Shown piece after piece: positions 1 through 10,673 of a stretch of 64,000 bases of DNA. Position numbers and translations under genes: made by a program. The notes under the pieces are model-generated. The model saw nothing but the letters and a program-made list of their open reading frames with translations. It had not been told where the DNA came from and ran no database searches. This stretch comes from Acidobacteriota bacterium. Lineage in GTDB: Bacteria > Acidobacteriota > Blastocatellia > Pyrinomonadales > Pyrinomonadaceae. The stretch lies in contig QHXI01000078.1 in the NCBI GenBank assembly GCA_003222895.1, forward strand, positions 1-64,000, in the 5' to 3' direction. Numbering within the stretch: the first letter of the stretch is position 1; each line of letters opens with the position of its first letter.

Positions 1-1643
1 TTTGGGAAGGCGAACCCGGCGACACGCGCACGCTGACTTATCAGCAACTGCACACCGAAGTTTGTCGCTTTGCGAACGTCCTCAAGAAAGTTGGCGTCGA
101 GAAAGGCGATCGCGTCGCCCTCTACATGCCGCTGATTCCTGAGCTGGCGATCTCGATGCTGGCGTGCGCGCGCATCGGCGCAACCCATTCAATCGTGTTC
201 GGCGGATTCTCGAGCACCGCTCTCATCGATCGCATCAACGATGCGCAATGCAAAGTCGTAGTGACCGCGGACGGAGGCTGGCGTCGCGGCAGCGAAGTGA
301 AGTTGAAAGCGGCGGTAGATGAAGCGCTAAAAGAAACTCCGTCAGTTGAATCCTGCATCGTCGTGCAGCGAACCGGAAGCAATATTCACATGGAGCCCGG
401 TCGCGATCATTGGTGGCATGAACTTATGACCACGGTCGATGCAAATTGCGCGGCCGAGGAGCTTGACAGCGAGCATCCGCTCTTCATCTTGTACACGTCA
501 GGGACGACGGGTAAGCCGAAAGGCATTCTGCACACGAGCGGCGGCTATCTTTTGCAAACTCACCTGACTACGAAATGGATTTTCGATCTCAAAGATCAGG
601 ACATCTACTGGTGCACCGCGGATATTGGCTGGGTGACGGGTCACAGCTACGTTGTCTATGGCCCGCTATCCAACGGCGCGACCGCGTTGATGTATGAAGG
701 CGCGCCGAACTGGCCCGAGCCGGACCGCTTTTGGGACATTATCGAACGTCATAGTGTCAATACGCTTTACACCGCCCCGACGGCGATTCGCGCGTTCATC
801 AAATGGGGCGAGCAGTGGCCTTTGAAACATGATCTGTCGTCGCTTCGTCTGCTCGGAACAGTTGGAGAGCCAATCAACCCGGAAGCGTGGATGTGGTATC
901 ACCGGGTTATCGGAAAAGAGAAATGTCCGATCGTCGACACGTGGTGGCAGACTGAGACGGGCGCGATCATGATCACGCCTCTGCCCGGTGCCACCCCGAC
1001 GAAGCCGGGCTCTGGCACGAAACCATTTCCGGGAATCGAAGTCGATGTGGTGACTCGCGACGGAAAGTCTGTCGGCCCAAACGAGGGCGGATATCTGGTC
1101 ATCACGCGCCCGTGGCCATCGATGCTGCGCACGATCTACGGCGACGATGCGCGTTATCAGCAGCAGTACTGGTCGCAGATTCCCGGCCTTTATTTCGCGG
1201 GCGATGGTGCGCGAAAAGATCAGGATGGCTACTTCTGGATCATGGGACGCATCGACGACGTGATCAATGTCGCTGGCCATCGCCTGGGAACTGCAGAGAT
1301 TGAAAGCGCACTCGTGTCACATGAGGCAGTTGCCGAAGCAGCGATTGTCGCCAAGCCGGACGATCTCAAAGGCTCGGCAATTGTCGCGTTTGTAACTCTG
1401 GAAGGTGGTCGAACGCCGAACGATCCATTGAAAGAAGAACTCCGCCAGCACGTGGCGAAGGAAATCGGGGCGTTGGCGAGACCCGACGACATTCGCTTTG
1501 CCGATGCGTTGCCAAAGACTCGCTCAGGAAAAATCATGCGTCGTCTGTTGCGCGAAATCGCCACGAGCGGATCCGTCGCAGGCGACGTTACGACGCTCGA
1601 AGATTTTTCTGTGCTCGAAAAGTTGAGAGGCGACGAAGAGTAA
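1..1643 (+). CDS. acs: Acetyl-CoA synthetase (AMP-forming), 5' end cut by window start
   Basis: Open frame runs from the window edge ([17 protein letters not shown]...); contains [21 protein letters not shown] and the C-terminal TRSGKIMRR motif. Confidence 0.95.
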   Translation, partial: WEGEPGDTRTLTYQQLHTEVCRFANVLKKVGVEKGDRVALYMPLIPELAISMLACARIGATHSIVFGGFSSTALIDRINDAQCKVVVTADGGWRRGSEVKLKAAVDEALKETPSVESCIVVQRTGSNIHMEPGRDHWWHELMTTVDANCAAEELDSEHPLFILYTSGTTGKPKGILHTSGGYLLQTHLTTKWIFDLKDQDIYWCTADIGWVTGHSYVVYGPLSNGATALMYEGAPNWPEPDRFWDIIERHSVNTLYTAPTAIRAFIKWGEQWPLKHDLSSLRLLGTVGEPINPEAWMWYHRVIGKEKCPIVDTWWQTETGAIMITPLPGATPTKPGSGTKPFPGIEVDVVTRDGKSVGPNEGGYLVITRPWPSMLRTIYGDDARYQQQYWSQIPGLYFAGDGARKDQDGYFWIMGRIDDVINVAGHRLGTAEIESALVSHEAVAEAAIVAKPDDLKGSAIVAFVTLEGGRTPNDPLKEELRQHVAKEIGALARPDDIRFADALPKTRSGKIMRRLLREIATSGSVAGDVTTLEDFSVLEKLRGDEE

Positions 1644-1649
1644 CTGCCG

Positions 1650-1757
1650 AGGGGATGGTGTGTAGGGGATGGGGGTGGGTTTCGCTCCCATCTTGTTTCT
1701 GTGGGTCTAGCGACTGCGCTCTAATGTTGACCCCTAACCCCCACACCCCTGACCCCC
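1650..1757. repeat. Heptad-phased G-rich/C-rich intergenic repeat with facing arms (AGGGGAT GGTGTGT AGGGGAT GGGGGTG / GACCCCT AACCCCC A CACCCCT GACCCCC)
   Basis: 7-nt phasing read directly, with one extra base in the right arm. Confidence 0.7.
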
Positions 1758-1806
1758 GGTGTTGGGATACTAGATTGTTGCTGAACAGAATGCGGCGTAA
1801 CAGATC

Positions 1807-2530
1807 TTAGGCGGCTATCGCGTCGATGAACTCGTCCGGTCTTGACCATCTTGTAATAACCGAAAGATTCCCCAAAAGATTTAAATCCTCTTGAGTCCAT
1901 ACGTCCATCGTGTCATCGAACAACGAGACAAACTGGAGAGCTTCGGGGCCAACAAGGTGATTGTTTAGGTCGTACCATGACGCAAGAACGTGTTCCGTAA
2001 CGGAGTGAGCGGCGGCTCGGCTTCCGGTACTTAAAACTTGGACGAGTGAGCTTCGCCTTGGGGGTCTGGTGTGAAAATCCGGCCGCCATACTCGGCCGGA
2101 TCGTCCTAATAACTGTTCGCTTCGTTGAAATGGAATGAGCCGTTCAGTTAGCAGTTGTTCTACTTCGTCAGTGACGGATTCCACTGAACGCGTTCGCATC
2201 GTAAACCAGATGTCAGCCACGCGTAGCGCACCCTGTGCTGTCCTTAGAAGGACGGGAGTAAGCTCATCAGGTGTTCTAGCTGACGTCCTCAATTAGCTTT
2301 TGTTGCTTGGGCGAACGTTTTGGCGAGGTACTTTGCATTCTTAGCCAGCGTAGAGACTCTCCAAGATCAGTAATGGTGAATACACCGTCTTGTTCACTAA
2401 TAAAAAGGTCAATTATGTCGCCATCGGGATACAGAAATGGTGTACGAACACGCGTATAGCCATTCACGAGAGCGCATGAAAACAACTCTCCGAGACCTTG
2501 AGTGATTACGTCGCAAGGAGCTATGCTCAT
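1807..2530 (-). pseudogene. DUF1828/DUF1829-like protein split by an internal deletion/frameshift
   Basis: ORF 2276..2530 (DITDLGESLRWL-type DUF1828-like half) ends KLIEDVS*; ORF 1807..2292 (TPDELTPVLLRTAQGALRVADIWFT..., DUF1829-like half) continues in another frame. Confidence 0.6.
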
Positions 2531-2531
2531 A

Positions 2532-2978
2532 TTACGGAAACCTTACCGGCGCAGGTGGTGGATGCATTTCGCCGTTGTGATGGATGCTCGCCTCAGCGCA
2601 AAACTGCTCCCAGACTTGTAACGGATCATTTACAGGGGCATCAAGGTCGAGCGGTACGTACGCTTCCTTGTCTCTTACTGGTTCGCGCCATCTGTGCTTG
2701 TGACGCTCTCCCACATTCTGACAATCGGGATTATGGTGGTCTTTGCCTAAGTCAAGCGCGTATATCCGGCCACTACCGCGATGGATTAGCGCATAGGTTA
2801 ACGTCTGGGCAAGCGCGTTATAGCTGCCCCTGATAAAGATTGGATGACCAGTTTCCGAATCCACTTCTGCCCTAAATTCGACGGATGGCGAATGATCCTC
2901 GTCATCAGCCCATCGAATGTCGCCCTGTATGACCTTACTCTGATCATCAAGCAGGGCTTCAAAGTCGGCTTGGTTCAC
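2532..2978 (-). CDS. Hypothetical protein, upstream partner of the DUF1828/1829 gene
   Basis: 148-aa ORF; its TAA is one base from the next ATG, consistent with coupling. Confidence 0.5.
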   Translation of the reverse strand: MNQADFEALLDDQSKVIQGDIRWADDEDHSPSVEFRAEVDSETGHPIFIRGSYNALAQTLTYALIHRGSGRIYALDLGKDHHNPDCQNVGERHKHRWREPVRDKEAYVPLDLDAPVNDPLQVWEQFCAEASIHHNGEMHPPPAPVRFP

Positions 2979-3180
2979 GAGTGGCTTTTAGCACAAAAAG
3001 TTGGCTACTTCAACGGCCCCATCGGGTCAACTAAAGTATACAGGCTTTCAGACCAAAGCCGTGACTAATCTAGCACGGTCTGCAAGGAAGGCTCTTTATC
3101 AAGACTAGAGCGAAACCGGCAGAGAACCGCAAACAAAATCAGAGGGCCACCAAACAGCACCAATCTAATATCCGAACGCC

Positions 3181-3217
3181 TAACACTCTAACACCCTAAC
3201 CCCTATCCCCTGACTCC
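3181..3217. repeat. Degenerate CTAACAC/CCTAACC/CCTATCC/CCTGACT array
   Basis: T-A-A/T-G-A cores at 3181, 3189, 3197, 3204, 3211 (spacing 8,8,7,7). Confidence 0.55.
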
Positions 3218-3280
3218 TTTTCCTTGTATCATACGCCCGGTTGCCTCAAACCATCTTCGGTCAGAAGAGGAGAACACTTA

Positions 3281-3667
3281 ATGCCCCAGGATGTAGCTAT
3301 TGAAAATCGATCCGGACCACGTTACGTTCACGCCTTTCCCGTCCGTGCAGAGTGGGACACCAACGACGGCACACACATAGTTGCCGAAGGCGAAACGGAA
3401 AACATCGGCCCCGAAGGCACGCTCATCCATCTGCAGCGTGAGTTGCCGCCGGTCGGCGGGCGGGTAAATCTGCGGGTGATGGGTGACAGTGGCGAGAAGT
3501 TGAGCGTGATCACGGAAGTAATTCGCATCGAGCGTAACCCGGCCCATCCCCAGGCGGCGCTCCAGCTTTTGGGCGAAACGGACGAGTGGCGCGGTTTGGT
3601 TTGGGAAGAGGCCGGAGTAAAGATGTCCGAAGCCGACAATGATTACGACGAAGACGAACTCTACTAG
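3281..3667 (+). CDS. PilZ-domain-like protein
   Basis: MPQDVAIENRSGPRYVHAFPVRAEW...TENIGPEGTLIHLQRELPPVGGRVNLRV pattern; start chosen after an AGAGGAG RBS. Confidence 0.7.
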   Translation: MPQDVAIENRSGPRYVHAFPVRAEWDTNDGTHIVAEGETENIGPEGTLIHLQRELPPVGGRVNLRVMGDSGEKLSVITEVIRIERNPAHPQAALQLLGETDEWRGLVWEEAGVKMSEADNDYDEDELY

Positions 3668-3693
3668 CGCAAGCCGCCAACACTGAACGCTTC

Positions 3694-4944
3694 TTGATGA
3701 ATCAACATCAACCTGCAACGAAAGAAGTCGCCGCCTGGATCCAGACGCGCATTGTACTGCGCATCATTTTCATCCTGCTTGCGGTCGCGGCCTTGTTGTG
3801 GGTGGTCTACAAGCTCACCACCGTTCTTCTGCTGCTGGTCTTGTCGATCTTTTTCGCGTATCTCGTAGCGCCGCTCGTCGATCTCGTCGAGCGACCGGTT
3901 CGTCTTGGTGGGCGCGAGCGAAGATTGCCGCGGGGTCTGGCGATTGGAATCGTTTATGTTGTGATCTTTGCCGCCATCGGTTTAGCAATTTATTTTCTTG
4001 CGCCGCAGCTGGCCTCGCAATTTCCTGAATTCAAGCAGCAGGCCGCAGCCTATTACAAGACGATCACCAGCACATCCGATCGCGTGAATCAATATTTCAT
4101 GCAGCACCGGATGCCGGAAGGCATCGTCAAGGCGGTCAACAATACGATTCTTGGCCTGATTGAAAAGAGCGGAGAAATTGCCAGCGCGGCGTTCGAGAAG
4201 ATGCTCGGCTTAATAATTTTTCTGCCCTGGCTGGTGTTGATTCCAATTCTCGCGTTCTTTTTGTTAAAGGATGCAGACAGCTTTCGTCGTTCAGTTTTGG
4301 CGATGCTGCCGCGCGGTCGCTTGCGCTGGCGTGGCGACGAATTCTTTCAGGACGTTAACAGCACGCTGGCCGCTTACATTCGCGCACAGCTTACTGCGTG
4401 CCTGGTGATCGGCGTAATTTGCAGCATCGGATTTGCCTTGATCGGTTTTCCCAGCCCGCTCGTGCTCGGACTGATTGCCGGCATGTTGGAATTCGTTCCG
4501 CTGGTTGGACCGCTGGTGGTCGCGATTTTGGTTGCGCTGCTTGCGCTGTTGCATTCAGGAATCGGTATGGCGTTTGTAGTGCTGCTATTCCTCGGCGTGC
4601 TGCGCGTCGTGCAAGATTATGTGCTTTATCCGCGCATCATCGGGCAGGGAATTCATCTGCATCCGCTGGCAGTGATTCTCGCGATTCTCGCCGGAGCTGA
4701 GATCGCCGGCGTGGCCGGGATCTTTTTAGCGATTCCGGTGATTGCAATCCTCACTGTTAGTTACCGTCACTGGCTCGAGCATCGTGGTAGCGACACGATC
4801 GCGGAAGTGATCGAGGAAGCAGTCGTCGATGTGCAAATTGAGAGTGTCGAGGCGATTCACCCCACCGCTCTAACTACGCCTGAAGAAATGGCGCGGGTTC
4901 GCCCGGATCTGTTGACTGGCGAACTGAAACTGCCGAATGAGTGA
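3694..4944 (+). CDS. AI-2E family transporter
   Basis: Multi-TM protein; GFPSPLVLGLIAGMLEFVPLVGPLV and DYVLYPRIIGQGIHLHPLAVIL motifs. Confidence 0.9.
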   Translation: MMNQHQPATKEVAAWIQTRIVLRIIFILLAVAALLWVVYKLTTVLLLLVLSIFFAYLVAPLVDLVERPVRLGGRERRLPRGLAIGIVYVVIFAAIGLAIYFLAPQLASQFPEFKQQAAAYYKTITSTSDRVNQYFMQHRMPEGIVKAVNNTILGLIEKSGEIASAAFEKMLGLIIFLPWLVLIPILAFFLLKDADSFRRSVLAMLPRGRLRWRGDEFFQDVNSTLAAYIRAQLTACLVIGVICSIGFALIGFPSPLVLGLIAGMLEFVPLVGPLVVAILVALLALLHSGIGMAFVVLLFLGVLRVVQDYVLYPRIIGQGIHLHPLAVILAILAGAEIAGVAGIFLAIPVIAILTVSYRHWLEHRGSDTIAEVIEEAVVDVQIESVEAIHPTALTTPEEMARVRPDLLTGELKLPNE

Positions 4945-5036
4945 GTAAGCTTAGGCCGCAGATTCACACGGGTTAACAAAGATCAGCTCAGAAGAAAGGC
5001 CTTTTCTAAATCAGTGTTATCTGTGTTCAGCTGTGG

Positions 5037-6140
5037 CTAATTTAGGTCGGCCCTTTTCGTCTCCATCAATTCGATGAAATCTTGGAAGTGATGTTCAGCA
5101 TCGTGCGGGCCCGGTGCGGCTTCCGGATGATACTGAACTGAAATAATCGGAAGCGTCTTGTGACGCATGCCTTCGACGCAGTTGTCGTTGAGGTTAATGT
5201 GAGTGACCTCGACTTCAGCCGGCAGTGTGTCGGCCTTTACCGCAAAGCCATGATTGTGTGAAGTGATTTCGATGTGGCCATCGCGAAAATCTTTCACCGG
5301 TTGATTGCCGCCGCGATGCCCGAACATCAGTTTGAAAGTTTTCCCGCCGAACGCGCGTCCGAGCAGTTGATGTCCAAAGCAAATTCCAAACGTTGGCGTG
5401 CCTGATTGCGCGACGCGTTTCACCTCTTCAACTTCTTTTATCATTGACGCCGGATCGCCCGGACCGTTCGACAGAAACACGCCGTCCGGTTTCATGGCCA
5501 TGACTTCCTTCGCGGGCGTCGACGCAGGCACGACCGTGACGCGACAACCGGCCTGCGAAAGTTCGCGCAGCGAATTTGTCTTCACGCCAAAGTCGTAACA
5601 GACGACGTGGAAACGCTCGTGATTAGCGGCCGGAACTTCGTAAGGTTGCCTGGTCGTGACGACGCTCGCGAGTTCGCGATTTTCCATCGGCGGCGACTCG
5701 CGCGCTTTCTCGATCACGCTGTCTGTGTCGCTGTCGACCGTTGAAAGACAAGCGCGCATCGCACCCTTGTCGCGGATGTGTCGCACCAACGCCCGCGTGT
5801 CAATGTGATCGATGCCGACGATGTTCCAACGCTTCAGATAAGCATCGAGCGATTCTTCCGAACGCCAGTTTGAAGCGACCCGACTTGCTTCGCGCACCAC
5901 AAAGCCTTCTACCCATGGCCGCGCCGATTCGGTATCTTCATTGTTGACGCCATAGTTGCCGATCAGCGGGTAAGTCATGCAGACGATCTGGCCGGCGTAG
6001 GAAGGATCGGTGAGCACCTCCTGGTAGCCAGTCATAGAGGTATTAAAGACCATCTCGCCTACGCTACAACCTTCGGCAGCCCACGAGCGGCCGCGCCAGA
6101 CGCGACCATCTTCAAGGGCCAGGATTGCTGAGTTGCTCAT
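5037..6140 (-). CDS. carA: Carbamoyl-phosphate synthase small subunit
   Basis: [57 protein letters not shown]. Confidence 0.97.
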   Translation of the reverse strand: MSNSAILALEDGRVWRGRSWAAEGCSVGEMVFNTSMTGYQEVLTDPSYAGQIVCMTYPLIGNYGVNNEDTESARPWVEGFVVREASRVASNWRSEESLDAYLKRWNIVGIDHIDTRALVRHIRDKGAMRACLSTVDSDTDSVIEKARESPPMENRELASVVTTRQPYEVPAANHERFHVVCYDFGVKTNSLRELSQAGCRVTVVPASTPAKEVMAMKPDGVFLSNGPGDPASMIKEVEEVKRVAQSGTPTFGICFGHQLLGRAFGGKTFKLMFGHRGGNQPVKDFRDGHIEITSHNHGFAVKADTLPAEVEVTHINLNDNCVEGMRHKTLPIISVQYHPEAAPGPHDAEHHFQDFIELMETKRADLN

Positions 6141-6172
6141 CTAGTTTTGTTGCTCGTCGGGCTAACCGAAAT

Positions 6173-7507
6173 TCAATGCCGGCTGCTTACGGCTTCCTGC
6201 CGCTTGCCTTTGAGAAACTGTTGCGCTTCATTCAGCCAACGCTTCTCAGTGCGATACTTATAAGCGGGAGCGGTCTTCACAGCTTCAATGCAAGCCTGCA
6301 TCGAGGTCGCAGCTTCCTGGTTGTCGCCTAGCCCGGCATGCGCGCGGCCCATCAGATACAAACCCTCGGGATCGTTTGTGCGGCGATCGAGAAACTTCTC
6401 GAGCGCTTCGCGCGCATCGCTATATTGGCCGGCGGCGATGTAGGTCGCGCCGATCTCGCGCCAGATTTCGTTCTGGGCGTGAAACTGATCGCGCTGCACG
6501 ACTTGCTCGAAATGACCGATTGCTTCCGCCAAACGATTCTGGGCGCGCCCGATGCGGCCGAGCTGATAATGCGCATCCAGCTCGTCCGGATCGATTTCGA
6601 TCGCCCGCTGGAAACGTTCACGCGCCTGATCAAGCTCGCCGCGCTGCTGATGAATCAATCCGAGATTGTAATGCGCTGACGAGTCGCGCGGATTGATCGT
6701 GGCTGCCTCGAGATTCTGCTTGAAGGCCGCACGCGCGCGTTGGCCACTGACGATACCGGTGAAATACCCGCGCAGCAGGAGAAAAAGCATTAACAAGATG
6801 AAAGGCGAACCGATTACGCGCGTGAACAGCAAAGTCCAGATCGGCGAAAGCACAATCGCGCCGATGTAGCTCAACACGACGACGGCAATTGAGCGCACGA
6901 ACGAAAGACGGAAAACTTTTCTGACGGATTCGATCGCGCCGACTGAAAAAATTCCGATCTTCACGGTGCGAAACAAACTGCTTGCGATGAACGCAGGATC
7001 CTTCAGTTCGATTTCCAATTGCCTCTGGACTTCCGCGGGCAGTCTGAACATTGACTTGATTTGCTCAGCCGATTGCATGGAATTAGCTATATAAGCTGCC
7101 TGCACGCCGCTGAAATGGAAGAAGATCGAGATCAAGATCGCGACAAGATTCGCCGCGATTAGCGCATAAAAAATAACCGAGCCGAGCGAGGCGTACTCCT
7201 GCTGTAGCACCAGGCCAAAGCTTCCGCGACGATCGAAAAGATTCGAGGTCAGCGCGAGCAGAGGCACCAGCACGATCACGATTGGCAGAAGCGAAGTCGC
7301 CGCCTGAAAGAGATTACCGGCGATTACCTGTGGGCGAGTGAGCAGCGACGCATTCCCAACGAGCCACTGAATTACGAAAGCATAAAGGACCTGCGAGATG
7401 TAGGCGCAGACGATTGCCGGGAACAAAGCTCCGCGATCGCGCACTTCGCGCATGCCGCGCAGCGGCGCGTAGAAGATCATTAAGATGAGTCGCGGCCAGT
7501 CGGTCAT
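6173..7507 (-). CDS. Yip1-like membrane domain fused to TPR repeats
   Basis: N-terminal multi-TM region, then SSAHYNLGLIHQQRGELDQARERFQRAIEIDPDELDAHYQLG TPRs. Confidence 0.75.
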   Translation of the reverse strand: MTDWPRLILMIFYAPLRGMREVRDRGALFPAIVCAYISQVLYAFVIQWLVGNASLLTRPQVIAGNLFQAATSLLPIVIVLVPLLALTSNLFDRRGSFGLVLQQEYASLGSVIFYALIAANLVAILISIFFHFSGVQAAYIANSMQSAEQIKSMFRLPAEVQRQLEIELKDPAFIASSLFRTVKIGIFSVGAIESVRKVFRLSFVRSIAVVVLSYIGAIVLSPIWTLLFTRVIGSPFILLMLFLLLRGYFTGIVSGQRARAAFKQNLEAATINPRDSSAHYNLGLIHQQRGELDQARERFQRAIEIDPDELDAHYQLGRIGRAQNRLAEAIGHFEQVVQRDQFHAQNEIWREIGATYIAAGQYSDAREALEKFLDRRTNDPEGLYLMGRAHAGLGDNQEAATSMQACIEAVKTAPAYKYRTEKRWLNEAQQFLKGKRQEAVSSRH

Positions 7508-7626
7508 AGGTTCAGTGTCAGAAGCCCGACCATAAGGGAGGGCAACATAGACAATCTTGCCCTTAATGGCGCCCCACGCGAGATGCTCGCGCGGGACCCC
7601 GCCGTGACGCGCGGGCTTCTAATGCT

Positions 7627-8265
7627 TCACCGGTCATCCGCATCCGGCGTGTTGTCGGCATCACGCCGATAGTTTGCTCCAGGCGGAACCGATGTATTGT
7701 GCGTATCGCGCGTGATCACTTTGGCAGCACCCAATGGCCAGTACCGAAACAGCGCCTTCCCGTAAATGTATTTCTTCGGCACCAGACCCCAAATACGCGA
7801 ATCGCTGGAGTTATCGCGATTGTCGCCCATCACGAAATAGTAGCCGGGCTTGACGTAAGTCGGCGGCTTACTCGCGTGCGACATGTTCAAATGCTGGTCG
7901 AGATACTCTTCGTCGAGGTCGCGGCCGTTGACGCTCACGCGCCCTTCGTGCACTTCCACCGTATCGCCGGGCAAACCGATCACGCGCTTGATGTAACTCT
8001 TTGAAGGATCTTCGGGGAACCAGAATACAACGATGTCGCCCCGATAAATTTTCGGCGCCCAGCCATAATCATCGTAGTAGACAAGTTTGACCATAACCAG
8101 CGCCAGGACCATCAGCGCGAAAATTAGATCGCGAACCAGCAGGCGCGATTCCTGCCACAAATGTTTTCGCGCCGCGTCTTTCGGACGCCGAATTTCTATG
8201 TCGCGATCGTCGTCGGGATCAACTGTGCCGAACGGCGGCGGTTGGATTGATTGGTTGCCAAACAT
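7627..8265 (-). CDS. lepB: Signal peptidase I
   Basis: GDIVVFWFPEDPSKSYIKRVIGLPGDTVE, YFVMGDNRDNSSDSRIWGLVP. Confidence 0.93.
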   Translation of the reverse strand: MFGNQSIQPPPFGTVDPDDDRDIEIRRPKDAARKHLWQESRLLVRDLIFALMVLALVMVKLVYYDDYGWAPKIYRGDIVVFWFPEDPSKSYIKRVIGLPGDTVEVHEGRVSVNGRDLDEEYLDQHLNMSHASKPPTYVKPGYYFVMGDNRDNSSDSRIWGLVPKKYIYGKALFRYWPLGAAKVITRDTHNTSVPPGANYRRDADNTPDADDR

Positions 8266-8530
8266 CTTTCGCTAATACGACGGAAGCTGGAGGTTCGTTC
8301 GAGCCGGCGCCGATCCGTCGCGCCTTCCAATCGAGGTTATCTGTCGGCTGCTTTTATTGTCAAACCATTCGATGCGGATGCGCGATAAGTTGTCGCCTGC
8401 CCGCGTTCCCAAACGATTCCGGCAAACGCTTGACAGTCGGCGTCGTGCTTTCTATTATCGCCGCGCATATTCGAAAAGCTTTCCCAACCTGAAAGTCTGC
8501 GAATCTTTCGCCAAGCTGGAGGCCACGCTC

Positions 8531-8830
8531 GTGATTAAGCTCGATATCATCAACCGACTTGCCGATGAAACGGGAATTCCAAAGTTAAAGGCCGAACAAG
8601 CGGTTGAAGCGCTCTTCAATTCGATGAAGGATGCGCTGTCGCGAGGCGATCGGATCGAGTTACGCGGCTTTGGCGTCTTCATCGTCAAGCCACGGAAACG
8701 CGGTGTCGGCCGCAATCCGCGCACGGGCGAAGAAGTAGCAATTCCTCTCGGCAAGACGATTCGATTCAAGCCCGGCAAAGAACTTCAGAGCCACGACAGT
8801 GACGGTTCACACGATGGTGATGGAGTCTAG
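8531..8830 (+). CDS. HU/IHF-family DNA-binding protein
   Basis: IKLDIINRLADETGIPKLKAEQAVEALFNSMKDALSRGDRIELRGFGVFIVKPRKRGVGRNPRTGE; GTG start at 8531. Confidence 0.9.
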   Translation: MIKLDIINRLADETGIPKLKAEQAVEALFNSMKDALSRGDRIELRGFGVFIVKPRKRGVGRNPRTGEEVAIPLGKTIRFKPGKELQSHDSDGSHDGDGV

Positions 8831-8878
8831 ATTTGCGTTAGCGACGCCCATCGCGAATCGCAAAAACTTCAATGCTGA

Positions 8879-8913
8879 TCGCGGGAGTGGAAGCGATATT
8901 TTCACTCTCGCGA
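8879..8913. terminator. 11-bp stem hairpin downstream of the HU gene (possible terminator)
   Basis: TCGCGGGAGTG / CACTCTCGCGA with one wobble; no clear U-tract. Confidence 0.4.
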
Positions 8914-8952
8914 TTTGCTTTAGAGAATCAGTTTGAGGACTATTGACTTTCC

Positions 8953-10041
8953 GTGCCCGATGGCACGAGCGATTTCCAGCGAAACCATCTGCGATCGATG
9001 TCTCAACTTACGGAAACCATTAATCCCACTACCGAGGTCGTCAGAGACATTCCGCGAACGGCCGCCAAACCAACAGCCCGTCAATGGCTTTTGCACGCCG
9101 GGTTATTTCTGATTACGGGCCTTACTACCACGATTTGCGGAATCGTGATGGCTGGTCCTGACTTGGACTTAGCCGGCGGCAGTCCGCCAGTTGTTCGAGG
9201 TTTCTCCGGCACGTTGCTGATGCTTCCTTGGTTGTATGTGGGGACGATCCTTGCGGTTCTTCGATATGCGCTCATGCATCCGTACGTTCTGAAAGAAGGG
9301 CTCATCTTTTCTGGTTCACTGCTCGCTATCCTAACTTCGCACGAGTTCGGCCATTATCTTTTCTGTCGTTATTACGGGGTCGATGCGACGCTGCCGTTTT
9401 TCATTCCGCAACCACCATTGCTGATTCCGGGTACGTTTGGGGCATTCATTCGCATGAAGTCGCCCGTGCCTTCTCGGCGCGCGTTGTTCGATATCGGTTT
9501 GGCGGGACCGCTCGCCGGGTTCGTCGTGATTCTTCCGATCGCGTTAGCGGGAGTGCTCACTTTGCAGCACGCGCCACAGCTTGCGAACGCCGTCGCGAAC
9601 ACCGGCGGCAACCTGACTTTCAACGATCCGCTTCTGTTTAGATTGATTGCGCGAGCGTTCAAGATCGATTTGGATAATTCAGTCGCGAACTCGTTTTACC
9701 TCGCCGCCTGGGTTGGCGCGCTGGTAACAAGTTTGAATCTGATGCCGGTGGGCCAGCTAGATGGCGGGCACGGCACGTTTTCGATCTTCGGTAAGAATGC
9801 GCACCGTTGGATCGGCATGACCGCGTTTGTCGCGATGGCATTTATCTCCGTGCTCGGTTGGACGTGGCACGGCAGCCCGAGCGGTTTTGTTTATGTGGTG
9901 CTGCTCGCGATTATGTTGCGCGTGCGCCATCCGGAGCCGGAACAGATGGAGCCGCTCGGCTTGGCGCGAACCGTCATCGCTATTGTGACCTTGATCGTGT
10001 TTGCACTTTGCTTCCTGCCGTTTCCGATCACGATCACATAA
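8953..10041 (+). CDS. Site-2 protease family (M50-like) membrane metallopeptidase
   Basis: LTSHEFGHYLFCRYYGV (HExxH) and NLMPVGQLDGGHG motif; multiple TMs. Confidence 0.85.
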   Translation: MPDGTSDFQRNHLRSMSQLTETINPTTEVVRDIPRTAAKPTARQWLLHAGLFLITGLTTTICGIVMAGPDLDLAGGSPPVVRGFSGTLLMLPWLYVGTILAVLRYALMHPYVLKEGLIFSGSLLAILTSHEFGHYLFCRYYGVDATLPFFIPQPPLLIPGTFGAFIRMKSPVPSRRALFDIGLAGPLAGFVVILPIALAGVLTLQHAPQLANAVANTGGNLTFNDPLLFRLIARAFKIDLDNSVANSFYLAAWVGALVTSLNLMPVGQLDGGHGTFSIFGKNAHRWIGMTAFVAMAFISVLGWTWHGSPSGFVYVVLLAIMLRVRHPEPEQMEPLGLARTVIAIVTLIVFALCFLPFPITIT

Positions 10042-10104
10042 ACCATGCGCCAGCTTCGCGCACTCTTTGAGTATTCTTGGACAATTAGAATGATGATATG
10101 ATCT

Positions 10105-10398
10105 TTGTCCGTGGTCATCCGCAAAATCATTTGGAAAGACCAGTTCGTTGAGAAGCTCGAACAAAAGCACGGCGTCTCGGTCTCGGAAGTTGAGGATGTA
10201 CTCAGCAGCAAACCGCTCGTTCGCAGAGTTGCTAGAGGTCGAATCAAGAATGAGGATGTTTATTCCGCGCTCGGACAAACGTATGGTGGTAGATACTTGA
10301 TCATCTTCCATATACACAAGGGTCACGGCATGATCTTACCGATCTCAGCTCGCGACATGAACCCGTCTGAAAGGAAATATTATGAAAAGCATCGATAA
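10105..10398 (+). CDS. BrnT-like type II toxin
   Basis: [28 protein letters not shown]...[34 protein letters not shown]; overlaps the downstream small gene. Confidence 0.6.
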   Translation: MSVVIRKIIWKDQFVEKLEQKHGVSVSEVEDVLSSKPLVRRVARGRIKNEDVYSALGQTYGGRYLIIFHIHKGHGMILPISARDMNPSERKYYEKHR

Positions 10399-10648
10399 GA
10401 AAATTGATCCATTGCCCGACGCATTTGCGAGTGAAGAAGCGGCAGGTGAATTTTGGGACACCCATAGTTTGATTGACTACGAAGAGCATCTAGAGTCGGC
10501 TGATGATGTAACCTTCGAAATCAGCGAGCGCGTGTTCGAAGTGCAGATCGCCGAAGATGTATTCAAGAAGCTACAGGCGCAGGCTGAGTCCCTTCATCAA
10601 CCCGTTCCAAAAATCGTTGATAAGATACTGAGAAAAGAACTAACTTGA
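10382..10648 (+). CDS. CopG/BrnA-like antitoxin
   Basis: [48 protein letters not shown]; overlaps the toxin gene by 17 bp. Confidence 0.6.
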   Translation: MKSIDKKIDPLPDAFASEEAAGEFWDTHSLIDYEEHLESADDVTFEISERVFEVQIAEDVFKKLQAQAESLHQPVPKIVDKILRKELT

Positions 10649-10673
10649 TGTCGGCAAGCTGGAGGTTAACGAA

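Noticed and set aside
666-1280. 204-aa minus-strand ORF
   Set aside because: Antisense to acs; no recognisable motifs.
9757-10326. 189-aa minus-strand ORF spanning the protease 3' end and the toxin gene
   Set aside because: Overlaps two better supported plus-strand genes.
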